Shown: in pieces, positions 31,102 through 40,420 of the stretch
Position numbering within the stretch: position 1 is the stretch's first letter
How the letters are laid out: the number at the start of each line of letters is the position of its first letter
Assembly: GCA_003220265.1 (NCBI GenBank)
Contig: QHRW01000032.1
Span: 1 to 47,608, forward strand
Direction: 5' to 3'
Source of the DNA: Candidatus Rokuibacteriota bacterium
Lineage (GTDB): Bacteria; Methylomirabilota; Methylomirabilia; Rokubacteriales; CSP1-6
DNA length: 47,608 nucleotides
The notes under the pieces: model-generated
What the model saw: the letters and a program-made list of their open reading frames with translations, nothing else
What the model was told of the DNA's origin: nothing
Database searches by the model: none
Position numbers and translations under genes: made by a program

Positions 31102-32766
31102 CTACTTCGCCAGCCTGAAGCGCGAGAGCGTCGCCATGAGGTTCTCGGCGACGTTGCCGAGCTCGTCGACGGTCCGGCGAGCCTCGCTCAAGCCCTTCTC
31201 CATCTCACCGGCGACGTTGGCGATGGACTGCACCGCCGCCGCCGCGTTGTGCGCGCTCCGGACCTGGTGCTGGGTCGCCTGCGAGATGTGCTGCGCCAGC
31301 TCGGACGACTCGTGCGAGATGCCCCCGATGTCGCCGAGACGATCGCCGGTCTGCACCGCGAGCCGGTAGCCGGCCTCGACCTCCGCGCTGCCCTGCTCCA
31401 CCGCGACGACGGCGGCCCGGGCCTCCGCCTGCATGGTCTTGACGAGGGCGACGATGTCCTTGGCCTCGCTGGCGGCGCCGTCCGCGAGCATGCGGATCTC
31501 GTTGGCGACCGCCGCGAAGCGGCGACCGGGCACGCCGGCGTCCGCGGCCTCGATGCTGGCGTTGACGGCGAGCAGGTTCGTCTGCTTGGCGATGTCCTCG
31601 ATCGTGGTGACGATGGTGGAGACCTCGAGCGAGCGCTCGGCCAGGGTCTTGATCTTCTTCGAGATGACCTGCCGCTCGCTGCGGATGCGCTCCATGCCGG
31701 TCATGGTGTCCCGCACGGCCTCGCCGCCCTTCTGGGCCGACTCCAGGGTGAGCTTGGCGGCGCGGGCCGACGCCTCGGCGTTCTTCGCCACCTGGCGCAC
31801 GGACAGCGTGAGCTCCTCCATGGAGGCGCTCGCCTCCATGGCCTCGCGCGTCTGGCCCTGGGCGCCCGCCGTGCTGCGCTCCATCGTGTAGATCATCGCG
31901 GCGGCGCTCGTCGAGACGTGCTGCGCGGCGTCGCGCACCTCCTGGATGGTCGAGCCGATCTCGCTCACCATGACGTTGATGGCGTCCACGACGCTGCCGA
32001 GCTCGTCGGCCGTGACCGCGCCCCGCTGGGTGAGGTCACCCTTCGCGATGTCGGTGGCCACCGTGAGAAAGCGACCGACGTTGCGCTGCAGCTCCTCGCG
32101 CTTCTGTTGCTCTTCCTCCCGGCGCCTCTGCGCCTCGTCGCGCTCGGCCTCCGTCTGCGCCTGCGAGCGCAGCCGGAGCACGACCTGGCGGTTGTTCGCG
32201 CAGAGGACCGTGGTGAAGATCGCGGTGGCCAGCACGGGGATGGCGTGGGCGATGACGGAGAAATCGTTGCGGCCATAGAAGTACACCCAGTGCGGCGCCA
32301 CGTAGTTGAGGACGCCGTGATGCAGCCCGGCCAGGAGGAGGACGAGCCAGCCCAGCCGCCAGTCCAGATACACGATGAGCAGCGCCATCATCATGAAGAA
32401 GTGGAAGTGCATCTCGATCGAGCCGCCGCTCAGGAAGACGAAGAGGTACGAAAAGGTCGTCAGCGCCACCGTCACCAGGACCCGCCACGCGTAGTGGCTC
32501 CCGAGCGTGCCCCGGAGCAGCGCGGGGATCCCCACCGCCCCCAGGCCGATCACCATCGCCCCGATCGCCTCGTGCACGCTGATGAGCCGCCAGGAGAACG
32601 GCGATGGGAAGTACGCGGCGAGCTGGCCAACCGAGTTGAGCCCTGCCATCAGCCCTGCGAAGGCGAAGTGCCACCAGAGCACCTTCATCATGAACCGGTC
32701 CATGGCGTGGTAGTTCATCGCGGCCTCGAGGCCCTTGTTGATGTCGGAGAAGAAATCGATACGCAC
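31102..32766 (-). CDS. Methyl-accepting chemotaxis protein with His-rich membrane sensor
   Basis: A 554-residue chemoreceptor. GTG 32766 is chosen, with GGAGG about 7 nt upstream; the frame is open further 5'. The N-terminal 190 residues hold about six membrane segments with His-rich stretches ([35 protein letters not shown]), a sensor type also seen in GGDEF proteins. A coiled-coil/HAMP-like linker (200-285) leads to the signalling domain, whose tip reads [23 protein letters not shown]. No periplasmic ligand domain is present. Chemotaxis kinase genes are not in the window. Confidence 0.9.
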   Translation of the reverse strand: MRIDFFSDINKGLEAAMNYHAMDRFMMKVLWWHFAFAGLMAGLNSVGQLAAYFPSPFSWRLISVHEAIGAMVIGLGAVGIPALLRGTLGSHYAWRVLVTVALTTFSYLFVFLSGGSIEMHFHFFMMMALLIVYLDWRLGWLVLLLAGLHHGVLNYVAPHWVYFYGRNDFSVIAHAIPVLATAIFTTVLCANNRQVVLRLRSQAQTEAERDEAQRRREEEQQKREELQRNVGRFLTVATDIAKGDLTQRGAVTADELGSVVDAINVMVSEIGSTIQEVRDAAQHVSTSAAAMIYTMERSTAGAQGQTREAMEASASMEELTLSVRQVAKNAEASARAAKLTLESAQKGGEAVRDTMTGMERIRSERQVISKKIKTLAERSLEVSTIVTTIEDIAKQTNLLAVNASIEAADAGVPGRRFAAVANEIRMLADGAASEAKDIVALVKTMQAEARAAVVAVEQGSAEVEAGYRLAVQTGDRLGDIGGISHESSELAQHISQATQHQVRSAHNAAAAVQSIANVAGEMEKGLSEARRTVDELGNVAENLMATLSRFRLAK

Positions 32767-32795
32767 GGGCAATCCTCCGTTGGGTTGTCGGGCCG

Positions 32796-33332
32796 CTAGG
32801 GGCTCGAGCGACCCCCACGCTGCCGTCGCACGGCGGTTCGCCGCCACCACCACACAGTCGCCAACGCCACGACCAGCACTGCCAGCGCGGTCCACGGCAC
32901 GCCCTGGCCGCGATCCGGGCGGGCGGGGATCCACAAGTACCAGTCCTCCGGCCGGTAGACGGTCCCCCGCGCCGCGGGGTGCCGGAATTCGAGCAGCGTC
33001 TCGTAGAAGCCGTCCCTGGGCACGCGGTAACGCACCTCGGCGGCGCTGGTCGCGGTCACGAGCTCGGGGGTCTGGTAGATCACCGCGCCGGCGTGGCCCT
33101 GCCGGATCGTCACGTGGTACGCGATCGGGTCCGCGAGCGGCTTCCCCGTCTGGAAGTCGCGAAAGGCGAAGCGGAAGATCATCGCGTCCCGGTCCGGCAC
33201 GAGGACGAGGCTCACCACGTACCGGCCATCGACGACCTTCTCCGGCTCGCCGTTGGCGCGGACCGGCGCGCTGTCGAGACTCATCGCGACACTGACCAGC
33301 AGCGGGATGGACAGCCGCGCCAGGCTTCTCAC
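32796..33332 (-). CDS. Membrane-anchored periplasmic protein of unknown function, upstream of the chemoreceptor
   Basis: A 178-residue protein from GTG 33332 (GGAGG about 7 nt upstream). A signal peptide ([21 protein letters not shown]), a beta-rich extracytoplasmic part (about 28-140, with [29 protein letters not shown]) and a C-terminal anchor ([19 protein letters not shown]) are visible. The fold resembles FixH/YtkA-like domains; this is tentative. The stop is 29 bp before the chemoreceptor start, so it may be a ligand-binding partner of the receptor (inference). Confidence 0.72.
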   Translation of the reverse strand: MRSLARLSIPLLVSVAMSLDSAPVRANGEPEKVVDGRYVVSLVLVPDRDAMIFRFAFRDFQTGKPLADPIAYHVTIRQGHAGAVIYQTPELVTATSAAEVRYRVPRDGFYETLLEFRHPAARGTVYRPEDWYLWIPARPDRGQGVPWTALAVLVVALATVWWWRRTAVRRQRGGRSSP

Positions 33333-33594
33333 GGCACCCTCCGCCGCGTCAGCAGCGTACGGACCTGTTGCATCGATTTTCCCTTGCACCATGGCCAAGC
33401 TATCCGCGGGTAGCAACTCGCGGACCACGGCGATCCGTGAGGCTCAAACCCGCCAAAAGATTGGGCTGAAGATTGACCGCCAGGCTCCTGAGCGTCACGA
33501 TTTTCGCCGGTCTGAATCTGACCGCTTGCTCAGTTTTTATCCGGTCTCCGGACTGCCCGTTCGATGCGCTGCCGGCGCGCTACGTTACGGCCGC
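33333..33594. other. Intergenic region upstream of the chemoreceptor pair
   Basis: 262 bp, visibly less GC-rich than the surroundings, between the receptor partner gene and the DUF309 gene (both minus). It probably holds the promoter of the receptor pair. An imperfect inverted repeat CCGCG..CGCGG lies near 33396-33415. No frame supported. Confidence 0.4.
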
Positions 33595-34158
33595 TCACTC
33601 GCGGGACGGGAAAGGCGAGGGCACGACCGTGATGCCACCCGCGACTGCGACCGCTGCCGCGGCGGCCGCACGCGCGAAGGCGTCGAGGTCGCGGCCGAGC
33701 AGGCGGCGGCCGCGCAGGCGCGCGCTCGCTTCCACCAGCAGCGAGCGCGCGCCCGCGAGATTGCCGTTGGCCAGGTGCTGGAAGGCGACGGCGGCCTGGA
33801 TCAGTCCCTGCAGCGCCTCGCGCGTGTCGCCCTCGCTCACGACCCAGTGGGGCTCGAGGATCTCGTGCACCTCGAAGTGCAGGCCCGCGTCGAAAAGGGC
33901 CGCGGCGTCGTCGAGCGCCTGAACAAGGTCGGCGTTCGGCGAATGCAGCGGGCGGCCGGCCAGCGCGGCGCTCGCACGGCGCGCCCGCTCGGTGAGCGGC
34001 GCCGTCCAGCGTGCGTCGGCGCCGTCGAGCCACGTCGCGGCGCCCTCGTCCGTGGTCAGCGCCGCCAGCGCGCGCCGCGCGTCGGCGTCGTGGAGCGCGG
34101 CCAGGATCGTCTCGGCGAGGCGGTTGCGCAGCGCAAGCGGCAGCGTCGTCGGGATCAC
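33595..34158 (-). CDS. DUF309-family protein
   Basis: A 187-residue protein. The C-terminal half has the DUF309 signature HFEVHEILEPHWV and an ALQGLIQAAVAFQHLANGNLAGA helix pair. GTG 34158 overlaps the RDD gene stop in GTGA. The N-terminal 75 residues are Ala/Arg-rich and not conserved-looking. DUF309 proteins have no established activity; the conserved His/Glu suggest metal binding. Confidence 0.82.
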   Translation of the reverse strand: MIPTTLPLALRNRLAETILAALHDADARRALAALTTDEGAATWLDGADARWTAPLTERARRASAALAGRPLHSPNADLVQALDDAAALFDAGLHFEVHEILEPHWVVSEGDTREALQGLIQAAVAFQHLANGNLAGARSLLVEASARLRGRRLLGRDLDAFARAAAAAAVAVAGGITVVPSPFPSRE

Positions 34159-34691
34159 GCCCCCGGCGCGCGATCGGGCGCGGGGGTGACGGCGGCGTCC
34201 TGCAGGCTGGGCCCCGGCGCACGCGGCGGCACCGCGCTGCGAGGCGCCACGCGGCGGCGGGGCGTCGTCCACTCCACGCGGCTGCCGGCGATGAGATCGT
34301 GCAGCGCGCGCTTGTCGCGACGCAGCCCGGCCATCAGGAAGCCGAACCCGAACGGGATCGCCGAGAGCGCATAGGCCAGGTGCCTCAGCAGCGCGGGGCC
34401 GATCGTCAGCAGCGTGCCATCGGCCGCCACCACGCGCACGCCCACGAGACTCTTGCCGAGCGTCTGGCCGGCCAGGGTGTGCAGCGTGGTCGTGTAGACG
34501 ATGGTGAAGAGCAGCGTGAAAAAGAGGACGCTGCCCGGCGCCGTGGCGCCACCGTCGGGCCCCGGCCCCCACAACGCACGGGCCAGGCGCGCGAGCGAGA
34601 GGTGGGCGAACGCGAACAGGATGCAATCGACCACGAGCGCGACGAGGCGGATCCAGAAACCCGCCGGCCGCGCCGTCAGCGCCTCGTCCAT
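34155..34691 (-). CDS. RDD-family membrane protein
   Basis: A 178-residue RDD protein. AGFWIRLVALVVDCILFAFAHL is the first membrane helix with the characteristic Arg and Asp. The second segment is VLFFTLLFTIVYTTTL, followed by GQTLGKSLVGVRVVAADG, and RRDKRALHDLIAGSRVEW closes the domain. A Pro/Ala/Arg-rich tail follows. A possible -10 TAGAAT (34707..34702) lies 10 nt before the ATG. Function of this family is unproven (often ion or osmotic stress linked). Confidence 0.88.
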   Translation of the reverse strand: MDEALTARPAGFWIRLVALVVDCILFAFAHLSLARLARALWGPGPDGGATAPGSVLFFTLLFTIVYTTTLHTLAGQTLGKSLVGVRVVAADGTLLTIGPALLRHLAYALSAIPFGFGFLMAGLRRDKRALHDLIAGSRVEWTTPRRRVAPRSAVPPRAPGPSLQDAAVTPAPDRAPGA

Positions 34692-34711
34692 GGCGCGCTC
34701 AATTCTACGCC

Positions 34712-34717
34712 TATAAT
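34712..34717 (+). promoter_or_regulatory. -10 box (TATAAT) for moeA, leaderless
   Basis: A consensus TATAAT ends 6 nt before the moeA ATG at 34724 with no ribosome binding site in between. Transcription would start at about the A of ATG. No -35 resembling TTGACA is present at 16-18 nt. Confidence 0.55.
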
Positions 34718-34723
34718 GGCGCC

Positions 34724-35929
34724 ATGATTTCCGTGCGCGACGGCCAGCAGCACATCCTCGCGCAGGTGGCCGCCGCGGTGCCGCCCGAGCTGCTGCCCGT
34801 CACGCGCGCGCTGGCGCGCGTGCTGGCGACCGACGTGCAGGCGCCATTCGACGTGCCGCCCGCCGACAACTCCGCGGTGGACGGCTACGCCGTCGGCAGC
34901 GGCGACATTCCCAGCGCCGGCACCCGCGAGCTCGCCGTGGTCGGCGATCTCGCCGCCGGCGCGGTGTTCGGCTCGGCGCTGCGCGGCGGCCAGGCGCTGC
35001 GGATCATGACCGGCGCGCCGATGCCGGCCGGCGCCGACACCGTCTATCCCCAGGAAGTCGTCGAGCGCGTGGGCGAGCGCGTCCGCGTGGGGCAGATCGC
35101 CAAGGGCGCCAACGTGCGCGCGCGCGGCGAGGACGTGGAGGCGGGCGGAATCGTGATCGAGACGGGCAGCGTGCTGCGGCCGCAGGAGATCGGCCTCATC
35201 ACCTCGCTCGGCATCTGGCAGGTCGAGGTGCACCGCCGCCCTCGCGTGGCGCTGCTGTCCACCGGCGACGAGGTGGCCGAGCCCGGCACACCCCGGCGCC
35301 CCGGCCAGATCTACGACGCCAACCGCTTCACGCTGCGCGGCTCGATCGAGCAGTGCGGCGGCGAGGTGCTCGACCTGGGCATCGTCCCCGACGTGCGCGA
35401 GGAGCTGAGGCTTAGGCTGCGCGAGGCGGCGGGCATGGCCGACATCGTGCTGACCTCCGGCGGCGTCTCCGTCGGCGTCTACGACCTCGTGAAGGACGTC
35501 CTCGGGGAGTTGGGAACGGTCGACTTCTGGCAAGTCGCGATGCAGCCCGGCCGGCCACTGGCGTTCGGTCGCATCGGCGCCACCACGTTCTTCGGCCTGC
35601 CCGGCAACCCGGTGGCCTCGCTGCTCACCTTCATGCTGTTCGTGCGGCCGGCGCTCTACAAGCTGGCCGGGCGACGTCGGCTGTTTCCGCCCACGTGGCA
35701 GGCGCGCGCGATGGAGCGCCTGGGGAAGAAGACGGGCCGCCGCGAGTTCAAGCGCGGCATCCTTGCCTTCCGCGACGGCGCCTGGGAGGTGCGCACCACG
35801 GGCCCGCAGGGCTCGGGTATCCTCTCCTCCATGGTCGCCGGCAACTGCCTGATCGTGCTCGACGAGGACCGCGGCGACGTCGCCCCCGGCGAGCTCGTGG
35901 ACGTCGAGCCCTTCACGGATCCCTTGTAA
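34724..35929 (+). CDS. moeA: Molybdopterin molybdenumtransferase MoeA
   Basis: A 401-residue MoeA that inserts molybdate into adenylated molybdopterin. Signatures: PADNSAVDGYAV near the N-terminus, ALRIMTGAPMPAGADTVYPQE, ALLSTGDEVAEPG and DIVLTSGGVSVGVYDLVKD, then GRPLAFGRIG and GLPGNPVASLLTF. It is the first gene of a long rightward operon, although the CoxL-like molybdoenzyme it could serve is 24 kb away. TldD begins 2 bp after its stop. Confidence 0.93.
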   Translation: MISVRDGQQHILAQVAAAVPPELLPVTRALARVLATDVQAPFDVPPADNSAVDGYAVGSGDIPSAGTRELAVVGDLAAGAVFGSALRGGQALRIMTGAPMPAGADTVYPQEVVERVGERVRVGQIAKGANVRARGEDVEAGGIVIETGSVLRPQEIGLITSLGIWQVEVHRRPRVALLSTGDEVAEPGTPRRPGQIYDANRFTLRGSIEQCGGEVLDLGIVPDVREELRLRLREAAGMADIVLTSGGVSVGVYDLVKDVLGELGTVDFWQVAMQPGRPLAFGRIGATTFFGLPGNPVASLLTFMLFVRPALYKLAGRRRLFPPTWQARAMERLGKKTGRREFKRGILAFRDGAWEVRTTGPQGSGILSSMVAGNCLIVLDEDRGDVAPGELVDVEPFTDPL

Positions 35930-35931
35930 TC

Positions 35932-37497
35932 ATGCCGACCACGATTACCGTCGATCTCATCGACCGCGTGAAGGCCGACGTGCGTGATCTGCTGCGCGAC
36001 GCCGCCCGCCGGCTGCCGCACCTGACCTACGCGGACTGCCGCGTCGAGGTCGCCGAGGGCAAGTCGGCGGCGGCCGAGAACGGCGAGAGCAAGTTCTCGG
36101 GGGACGATTATGGCTTCGCGGCCGGCGTGCGCGTGCTGGCCGGCGACCGCATGGTGGCGCCCGGCTGGATCGGCCTCACGCTGGGCACCGCCGACGTCGA
36201 CGACCTGCTGCACCGCCTGCGCGAGGCGCTGGAGCGCGCGTACCGGCGGGCGATGGTGAACGGCGAGATGAAGGCCGCCGCGCGCGAGAAGTTCGGCGCG
36301 CTCGGCGAGTCGCTGGCCGACACGCGGCTGCACCCCGTGGACGTCCGCGAGGACACCGTGCGTGCCGTGTACGCGATCGACCCGCGCGCGCTCCCGCTCG
36401 GCGAGATGGTGGCCTTCACCACCGACGTCTCGCGCCGCGTGGCCGCCGTCGATCCGGCCGTGAAGCACAACTACATCACCACCCTCACCCAGCTCTCGCG
36501 CGAGCTGTTCGCCTCCAGCGAAGGGGCGCTGATCGACCAGTCGTTCGCCCTCACGCAGGGCATGTGCTACGTGATCGGCGTCGACGCCCAGGTGAGCCAG
36601 GAGCTCTACGACGTGCTGGGCCACCAGCGCGGCTGGGAGATCCTGGCCGGCGGCGTGGACGATCCGCTGCTGGGCTTCCCGCCCTTCGTCGACTTCTCGC
36701 TGAGCATGGCGCGCGAGAGCGTCGAGCTGGCGCGCGCGCCGGCGCTGCCGACCAGCGCAGGCCCGGAGGTCGTGGTCACCGACCCCCACTACAACACGCT
36801 GCTCTCTCACGAGATCGTCGGCCACCCGGTCGAGCTCGACCGCGCGCTGAAGATGGAGACGGCCTACGCCGGCCGCTCGTGGCTGCTGGCCGGTCTCGAC
36901 GACCACCAGCTCGGCCGCCGCATCGCCTCGCCGCTGGTCAGCGCGTATTCCGATCCGTCGCTGCCCGGCTACGGCCACTATGCATACGACCACGAGGGAA
37001 CGCCGGCGCGGCGCGTGACGCACATCGACCGCGGGATCTTCACGGGCTTCATGAACAGCCGCCAGACGGCGGCCGTCTTCGGCGGCGCGCCCAACGGCCA
37101 CTTCAAGGCCGTGGACGCCTCGCTGGTGCCGCTGATTCGCATGTCGAACACGGTCTTCGCCGCCGGCGAGCGCGACGCGGGCGACATCGTCAAGGAGATC
37201 GACCGCGGCTGGTACCTGGTCGGGCACCGCATCCCGTCCATCGCCGAGAGCCGCGAGAACTTCCGCATCTCGGCGCGGAAGGTCTACGAGATCCGCAACG
37301 GCCGGCTCGAACGGCTGTACCGCGACGGCGGGATCATGGCCGACTCGCGCGACTTCCTCATGAACGTGGACGCGGTCGGCTCGGACTTCCGCCTCTACCC
37401 GATCCCCAATTGCGGCAAGGGCCAGCCCATGCAGAGCAAGAAGCTCGGCAACGGCGGGCCCACGATGCGCAGCCGCGCGCGGCTGGCCGGGGGCTGA
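35932..37497 (+). CDS. tldD: TldD-family metalloprotease
   Basis: A 521-residue TldD-type subunit with the metal motif HEIVGH (H293, E294, H298). It is flanked by YDHEGTPARRVTHIDRGIFTGFMNSRQTA and FRISARKVYEIRNG, typical of the family. TldD and TldE form a heterodimeric zinc protease acting on unfolded or modified peptides such as microcin B17 precursor and CcdA. The start is ATG 35932; the open frame upstream overlaps moeA. Its partner tldE is one gene away, with the rhodanese selenoprotein in between. Confidence 0.92.
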   Translation: MPTTITVDLIDRVKADVRDLLRDAARRLPHLTYADCRVEVAEGKSAAAENGESKFSGDDYGFAAGVRVLAGDRMVAPGWIGLTLGTADVDDLLHRLREALERAYRRAMVNGEMKAAAREKFGALGESLADTRLHPVDVREDTVRAVYAIDPRALPLGEMVAFTTDVSRRVAAVDPAVKHNYITTLTQLSRELFASSEGALIDQSFALTQGMCYVIGVDAQVSQELYDVLGHQRGWEILAGGVDDPLLGFPPFVDFSLSMARESVELARAPALPTSAGPEVVVTDPHYNTLLSHEIVGHPVELDRALKMETAYAGRSWLLAGLDDHQLGRRIASPLVSAYSDPSLPGYGHYAYDHEGTPARRVTHIDRGIFTGFMNSRQTAAVFGGAPNGHFKAVDASLVPLIRMSNTVFAAGERDAGDIVKEIDRGWYLVGHRIPSIAESRENFRISARKVYEIRNGRLERLYRDGGIMADSRDFLMNVDAVGSDFRLYPIPNCGKGQPMQSKKLGNGGPTMRSRARLAGG

Positions 37498-37500
37498 GCC

Positions 37501-37926
37501 GTGCGGGGCGTGGCGGCGACGGTGGTGGCGGGCGCGATCCTGCTCCTGGGCGCGGCGCCGGCGGCCCCGCCCGAGCCGCCCGTGAACTTCATCAAGGTGG
37601 ACGAGCTCAAGACGCTGCTGGGCCAGGGCCGGCGCGCGGACATCATCGACGTGCGCCACTGGGAGTCGTACGTCGAGATGCACGTCAAGGGCGCGCGCTC
37701 GATGCCGCTGCGGGTCATCGAGGCGCGCGCGCCCAAGGAAATCTCCAAGACCGGTCTCGTCGTCCTGTACTGAACCTGCCCGCACGCGCTGGCCAGTGGG
37801 GCCAGCAGCATCCTCTACACGCTGGGCTGGCGCAACCATCGCGTCCTCGACGAGGGGCTGCCCGGCTGGCACGCGAAGGGTTATCCCGTCGAGGGCACGA
37901 ACGTCTCCAGCACCCCCAAGCACTAG
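37501..37926 (+). CDS. Rhodanese-like selenoprotein (Sec in UTC motif)
   Basis: A 141-residue exported rhodanese if TGA 37771-37773 is selenocysteine (Sec91). Before it: signal peptide VRGVAATVVAGAILLLGAAPAA, then KVDELKTLLGQGRRADIIDVRHWESYVEMHVKGA and TGLVVLY. After it, in the same frame: TCPHALASGAS, SILYTLGWRNHRVLDEGLPGW and HAKGYPVEG, the normal rhodanese C-terminal half. The TGA occupies the catalytic cysteine position of YC-x-CP rhodaneses. A SECIS-type hairpin follows. Start GTG 37501 is 3 bp after tldD; the stop TAG is 1 bp before tldE. Sulfur or selenium transfer, or thiol redox in the periplasm, is inferred. Confidence 0.87.
37788..37806 (+). promoter_or_regulatory. Bacterial SECIS-type hairpin (rhodanese gene)
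   Basis: Perfect 7-bp arms GCTGGCC and GGCCAGC around the 5-nt loop AGTGG (37795-37799). The loop starts 21 nt after the TGA, has G in its second position and a GT step, as expected for SelB recognition in bacterial SECIS elements. Confidence 0.78.
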
Positions 37927-37927
37927 C

Positions 37928-39493
37928 ATGCCGAGCCTGGCCGAGCTGGCGCGCGCGGCCCAGGTGGCGTTCGAGCTCGTGCGCGCCCAGCACGACATCC
38001 GCGAGGTGGAAGTGTTCGTCGCCGCCAACGGCACGCTGCTCACGCGGCTGAACTACACCTCCCACATCCCCTGCAACGGCGTGGAGGAGCCGAAGTCCGT
38101 GGAGTCGTACGGGCTCGGCCTGCAGATCGTGCTCGACGGCCCGGAGGGCACGCGCATCGGCTTCGGCAGCGAGCCGGGCGACCTGAGCGTGGCAGGGGCC
38201 GAGCGAGCGCTGGCGAAGGCGCGCGCCGCCGCCGTGCACGATCCCGAGTTCGTGTCGCTGCCCCGGCCCGGCCGCGAAAAGCGCGTGCTGACGGACTATC
38301 ACGATCGCGAGCTGATGGCGGTCTCCGACGAGCGCCTCGTGGAGTGCGGCTGGACCATCGTCAACGGCGCGCTGCGGACGTTCCTCAATTCGTCGCGGCT
38401 GGCCACGCTGGCGGGCAGCGACGAGGGGCTGCGCCGGCTCGGCCTGATCGTGGGCGGCGACGTCACGATCTTGCAGGAGCGCGTGGCCGTCGTGTCCACG
38501 CACATGCCGCAGGTGCAGACCGACGAGTCGGCGCTGATCACCGTGTTCGTCACCGCGATGGTCGAGGCCAGGGACGCCAAGGGCTCCGGCTGGTCCACGG
38601 CCACGCGCCTGGCCGATTTCAGCGACGAGGCCGGCGTGCAGGCCGCGCAGGCGGCGATCGATGCGGTCGGCGGCGAGCGCGTGCCGTCGGGCCGCTACAC
38701 GGTCGTGTTCGGGCGGCAGCCCGTGACCGACATCCTGAACGACCTGATCATCCCCGCCTGCAACAGCGACGCGTTCTACGCCTCGGCCACGCCGTTCCTG
38801 GGCCGGCTCGGACAGCGCGTGGCCTCGCCGCTGCTGTCGATCTACGACGACGGCGCGCGGCCGGGCCTGCTCGGCTCCAAGGGCATCACGTGCGAAGGGC
38901 TGCCGACGGGACGCACCGACCTCATCAAGCGCGGCGTGCTCTCCGGGTGTCTCACGACCTGGTATTACGGCCAGCGGCTGCTGCGCGATCCGGCGCTGGC
39001 CGAGAAGCTCGGCGCCACGGGCGCGGCGGCGGAAGCGGCGCTGGTCGCGCGCAACGGCTTTCGCTTCGGCAGCGGCGGCGGCCGCGAGTTCGACACGCAG
39101 CCCGGCGTGTCGGCCTCCAACGTGATCGTGGAAGGCAGCGAGCCCGTCTCGCGCGACGAGCTGCTGCGCCGGGTGGGCGACGGCCTGTACATCGGCCGTA
39201 TCTGGTACACGTACCCGATCAACGGGATGCGCGCCGGCGATTTCACCTGTACGGTCGTCGCCGATTCTTATATCATTCGCAACGGCCGAATCGTGGCGCC
39301 ACTCAAGCCGAACACCGTCCGCATCAACGACAACATCAGCACCTTCCTCAACAACGTCGTCGGAGTCGGCCGCGACGCCAAGGGCACGATCGTGTGGGCG
39401 GCCGACCAGGTCGTGTACGCCCCCGAGGTCGCCGTCTCCGGCGTCCGCATCGATGCGATTGCCGAGAACATGCCGGGGCAAGAGGAGGTGTGA
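37928..39493 (+). CDS. TldE/PmbA-family metalloprotease partner
   Basis: A 521-residue TldD/PmbA-superfamily protein without HExxxH, as expected for the TldE (PmbA) partner. Family features are the N-terminal EVEVFVAANG, central GRYTVVFGRQPVTDILNDLI, and C-terminal GGGREFDTQPGVSASNV and GRIWYTYPINGMRAGDFTCTV. The ATG is 1 bp after the rhodanese stop, and its stop overlaps the transketolase start (TGATG). Same length as TldD here, suggesting the pair arose by duplication. Confidence 0.88.
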   Translation: MPSLAELARAAQVAFELVRAQHDIREVEVFVAANGTLLTRLNYTSHIPCNGVEEPKSVESYGLGLQIVLDGPEGTRIGFGSEPGDLSVAGAERALAKARAAAVHDPEFVSLPRPGREKRVLTDYHDRELMAVSDERLVECGWTIVNGALRTFLNSSRLATLAGSDEGLRRLGLIVGGDVTILQERVAVVSTHMPQVQTDESALITVFVTAMVEARDAKGSGWSTATRLADFSDEAGVQAAQAAIDAVGGERVPSGRYTVVFGRQPVTDILNDLIIPACNSDAFYASATPFLGRLGQRVASPLLSIYDDGARPGLLGSKGITCEGLPTGRTDLIKRGVLSGCLTTWYYGQRLLRDPALAEKLGATGAAAEAALVARNGFRFGSGGGREFDTQPGVSASNVIVEGSEPVSRDELLRRVGDGLYIGRIWYTYPINGMRAGDFTCTVVADSYIIRNGRIVAPLKPNTVRINDNISTFLNNVVGVGRDAKGTIVWAADQVVYAPEVAVSGVRIDAIAENMPGQEEV

Positions 39494-40407
39494 TGGCTGA
39501 GGGGAACCTCGACGCGATCGCCCGTGCGTGCCGCGTGCAGATCATCCGGATGCTGACCCACGCCGGCTCCGGGCACCCGGGCGGCTCGCTGTCGGTCATC
39601 GACATCCTCACGTCGATCGTCTTCGGCCGACTGCGCCACGATCCGAAGCGGCCCGACTGGGCGGACCGCGACCGCATCGTGCTCTCGAAGGGCCACGCGG
39701 TGCCCGCGCTCTACACCGTCATGGCGCGCGCGGGCTACTTCCCCGAGAGCCAGCTCATCACGCTGCGCAAGCTCGGCAGCCCGCTCCAGGGTCATCCCGA
39801 TCGCGTCGCGCTGCCGGGCATCGAGGCGGCCACCGGCTCGCTGGGCCAGGGTCTCTCGATCGCGCTCGGCATGGCGCTGGGTCTCAAGCTCGCCGGGTCC
39901 CCCGCGCGCGTGTACTGCATCCTGGGCGACGGCGAGGTGCAGGAAGGCCAGGTGTGGGAGGCGGCCATGGCCGCGCCCAAGCTGGGCCAGCCCGATCACC
40001 CGCTCGACAACCTGACGGTGATCGTCGATTACAACAAGATCCAGCTCGACGATTTCACGGCGAAGATCCTCGACCTCGAGCCGCTCGTGGCCAAGTGGCA
40101 GGGCTTCGGCTGGCCCGTGCTGGAGATCGACGGTCACGACCTCGCGCAGATCGCCAAGGCGCTCGACGCGGCCGAGGCCACACGCGGCACGCCGACGCTG
40201 ATCGTGGCGCACACCGTCAAGGGCAAGGGCGTGTCGTTCATGGAGAACAATCCCGAGTGGCACGGGAAATCGCCGAAGCCCGAGGAAGCCGTGACGGCGA
40301 TCCGCGAGATCCTGGGCGTCACCGAGATGGCGTGGCCGGATTATTTGAAGACCGACGCCACCACTCGCGCCGTCGTGGACGAGCTGCGCGCGCTCGACAA
40401 AAAGTAG
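39493..40407 (+). CDS. Transketolase, N-terminal subunit
   Basis: A 304-residue thiamine-diphosphate-binding half of a split transketolase. The signature SGHPGGSLS, SKGHAVPALYTVMA, GSLGQGLSIALGMALG and the TPP motif GDGE (145-148) followed by VDYNKIQ are intact. GAGGAGG precedes the ATG. The C-terminal subunit follows after 53 bp. Role: two-carbon transfer between sugar phosphates. Confidence 0.93.
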   Translation: MAEGNLDAIARACRVQIIRMLTHAGSGHPGGSLSVIDILTSIVFGRLRHDPKRPDWADRDRIVLSKGHAVPALYTVMARAGYFPESQLITLRKLGSPLQGHPDRVALPGIEAATGSLGQGLSIALGMALGLKLAGSPARVYCILGDGEVQEGQVWEAAMAAPKLGQPDHPLDNLTVIVDYNKIQLDDFTAKILDLEPLVAKWQGFGWPVLEIDGHDLAQIAKALDAAEATRGTPTLIVAHTVKGKGVSFMENNPEWHGKSPKPEEAVTAIREILGVTEMAWPDYLKTDATTRAVVDELRALDKK

Positions 40408-40420
40408 TCAAGGACGGGAC

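Noticed and set aside
33380..33400. Possible sigma-54 promoter (TTGGC..TGCA) upstream of the chemoreceptor pair
   Set aside because: The GG to GC spacing is 9, not 12, so it does not fit the -24/-12 pattern.
35656..38043. 795-codon minus-strand frame across moeA, tldD and the rhodanese gene
   Set aside because: Antisense shadow rich in His/Arg/Ala/Val without domains; the plus strand holds intact genes.
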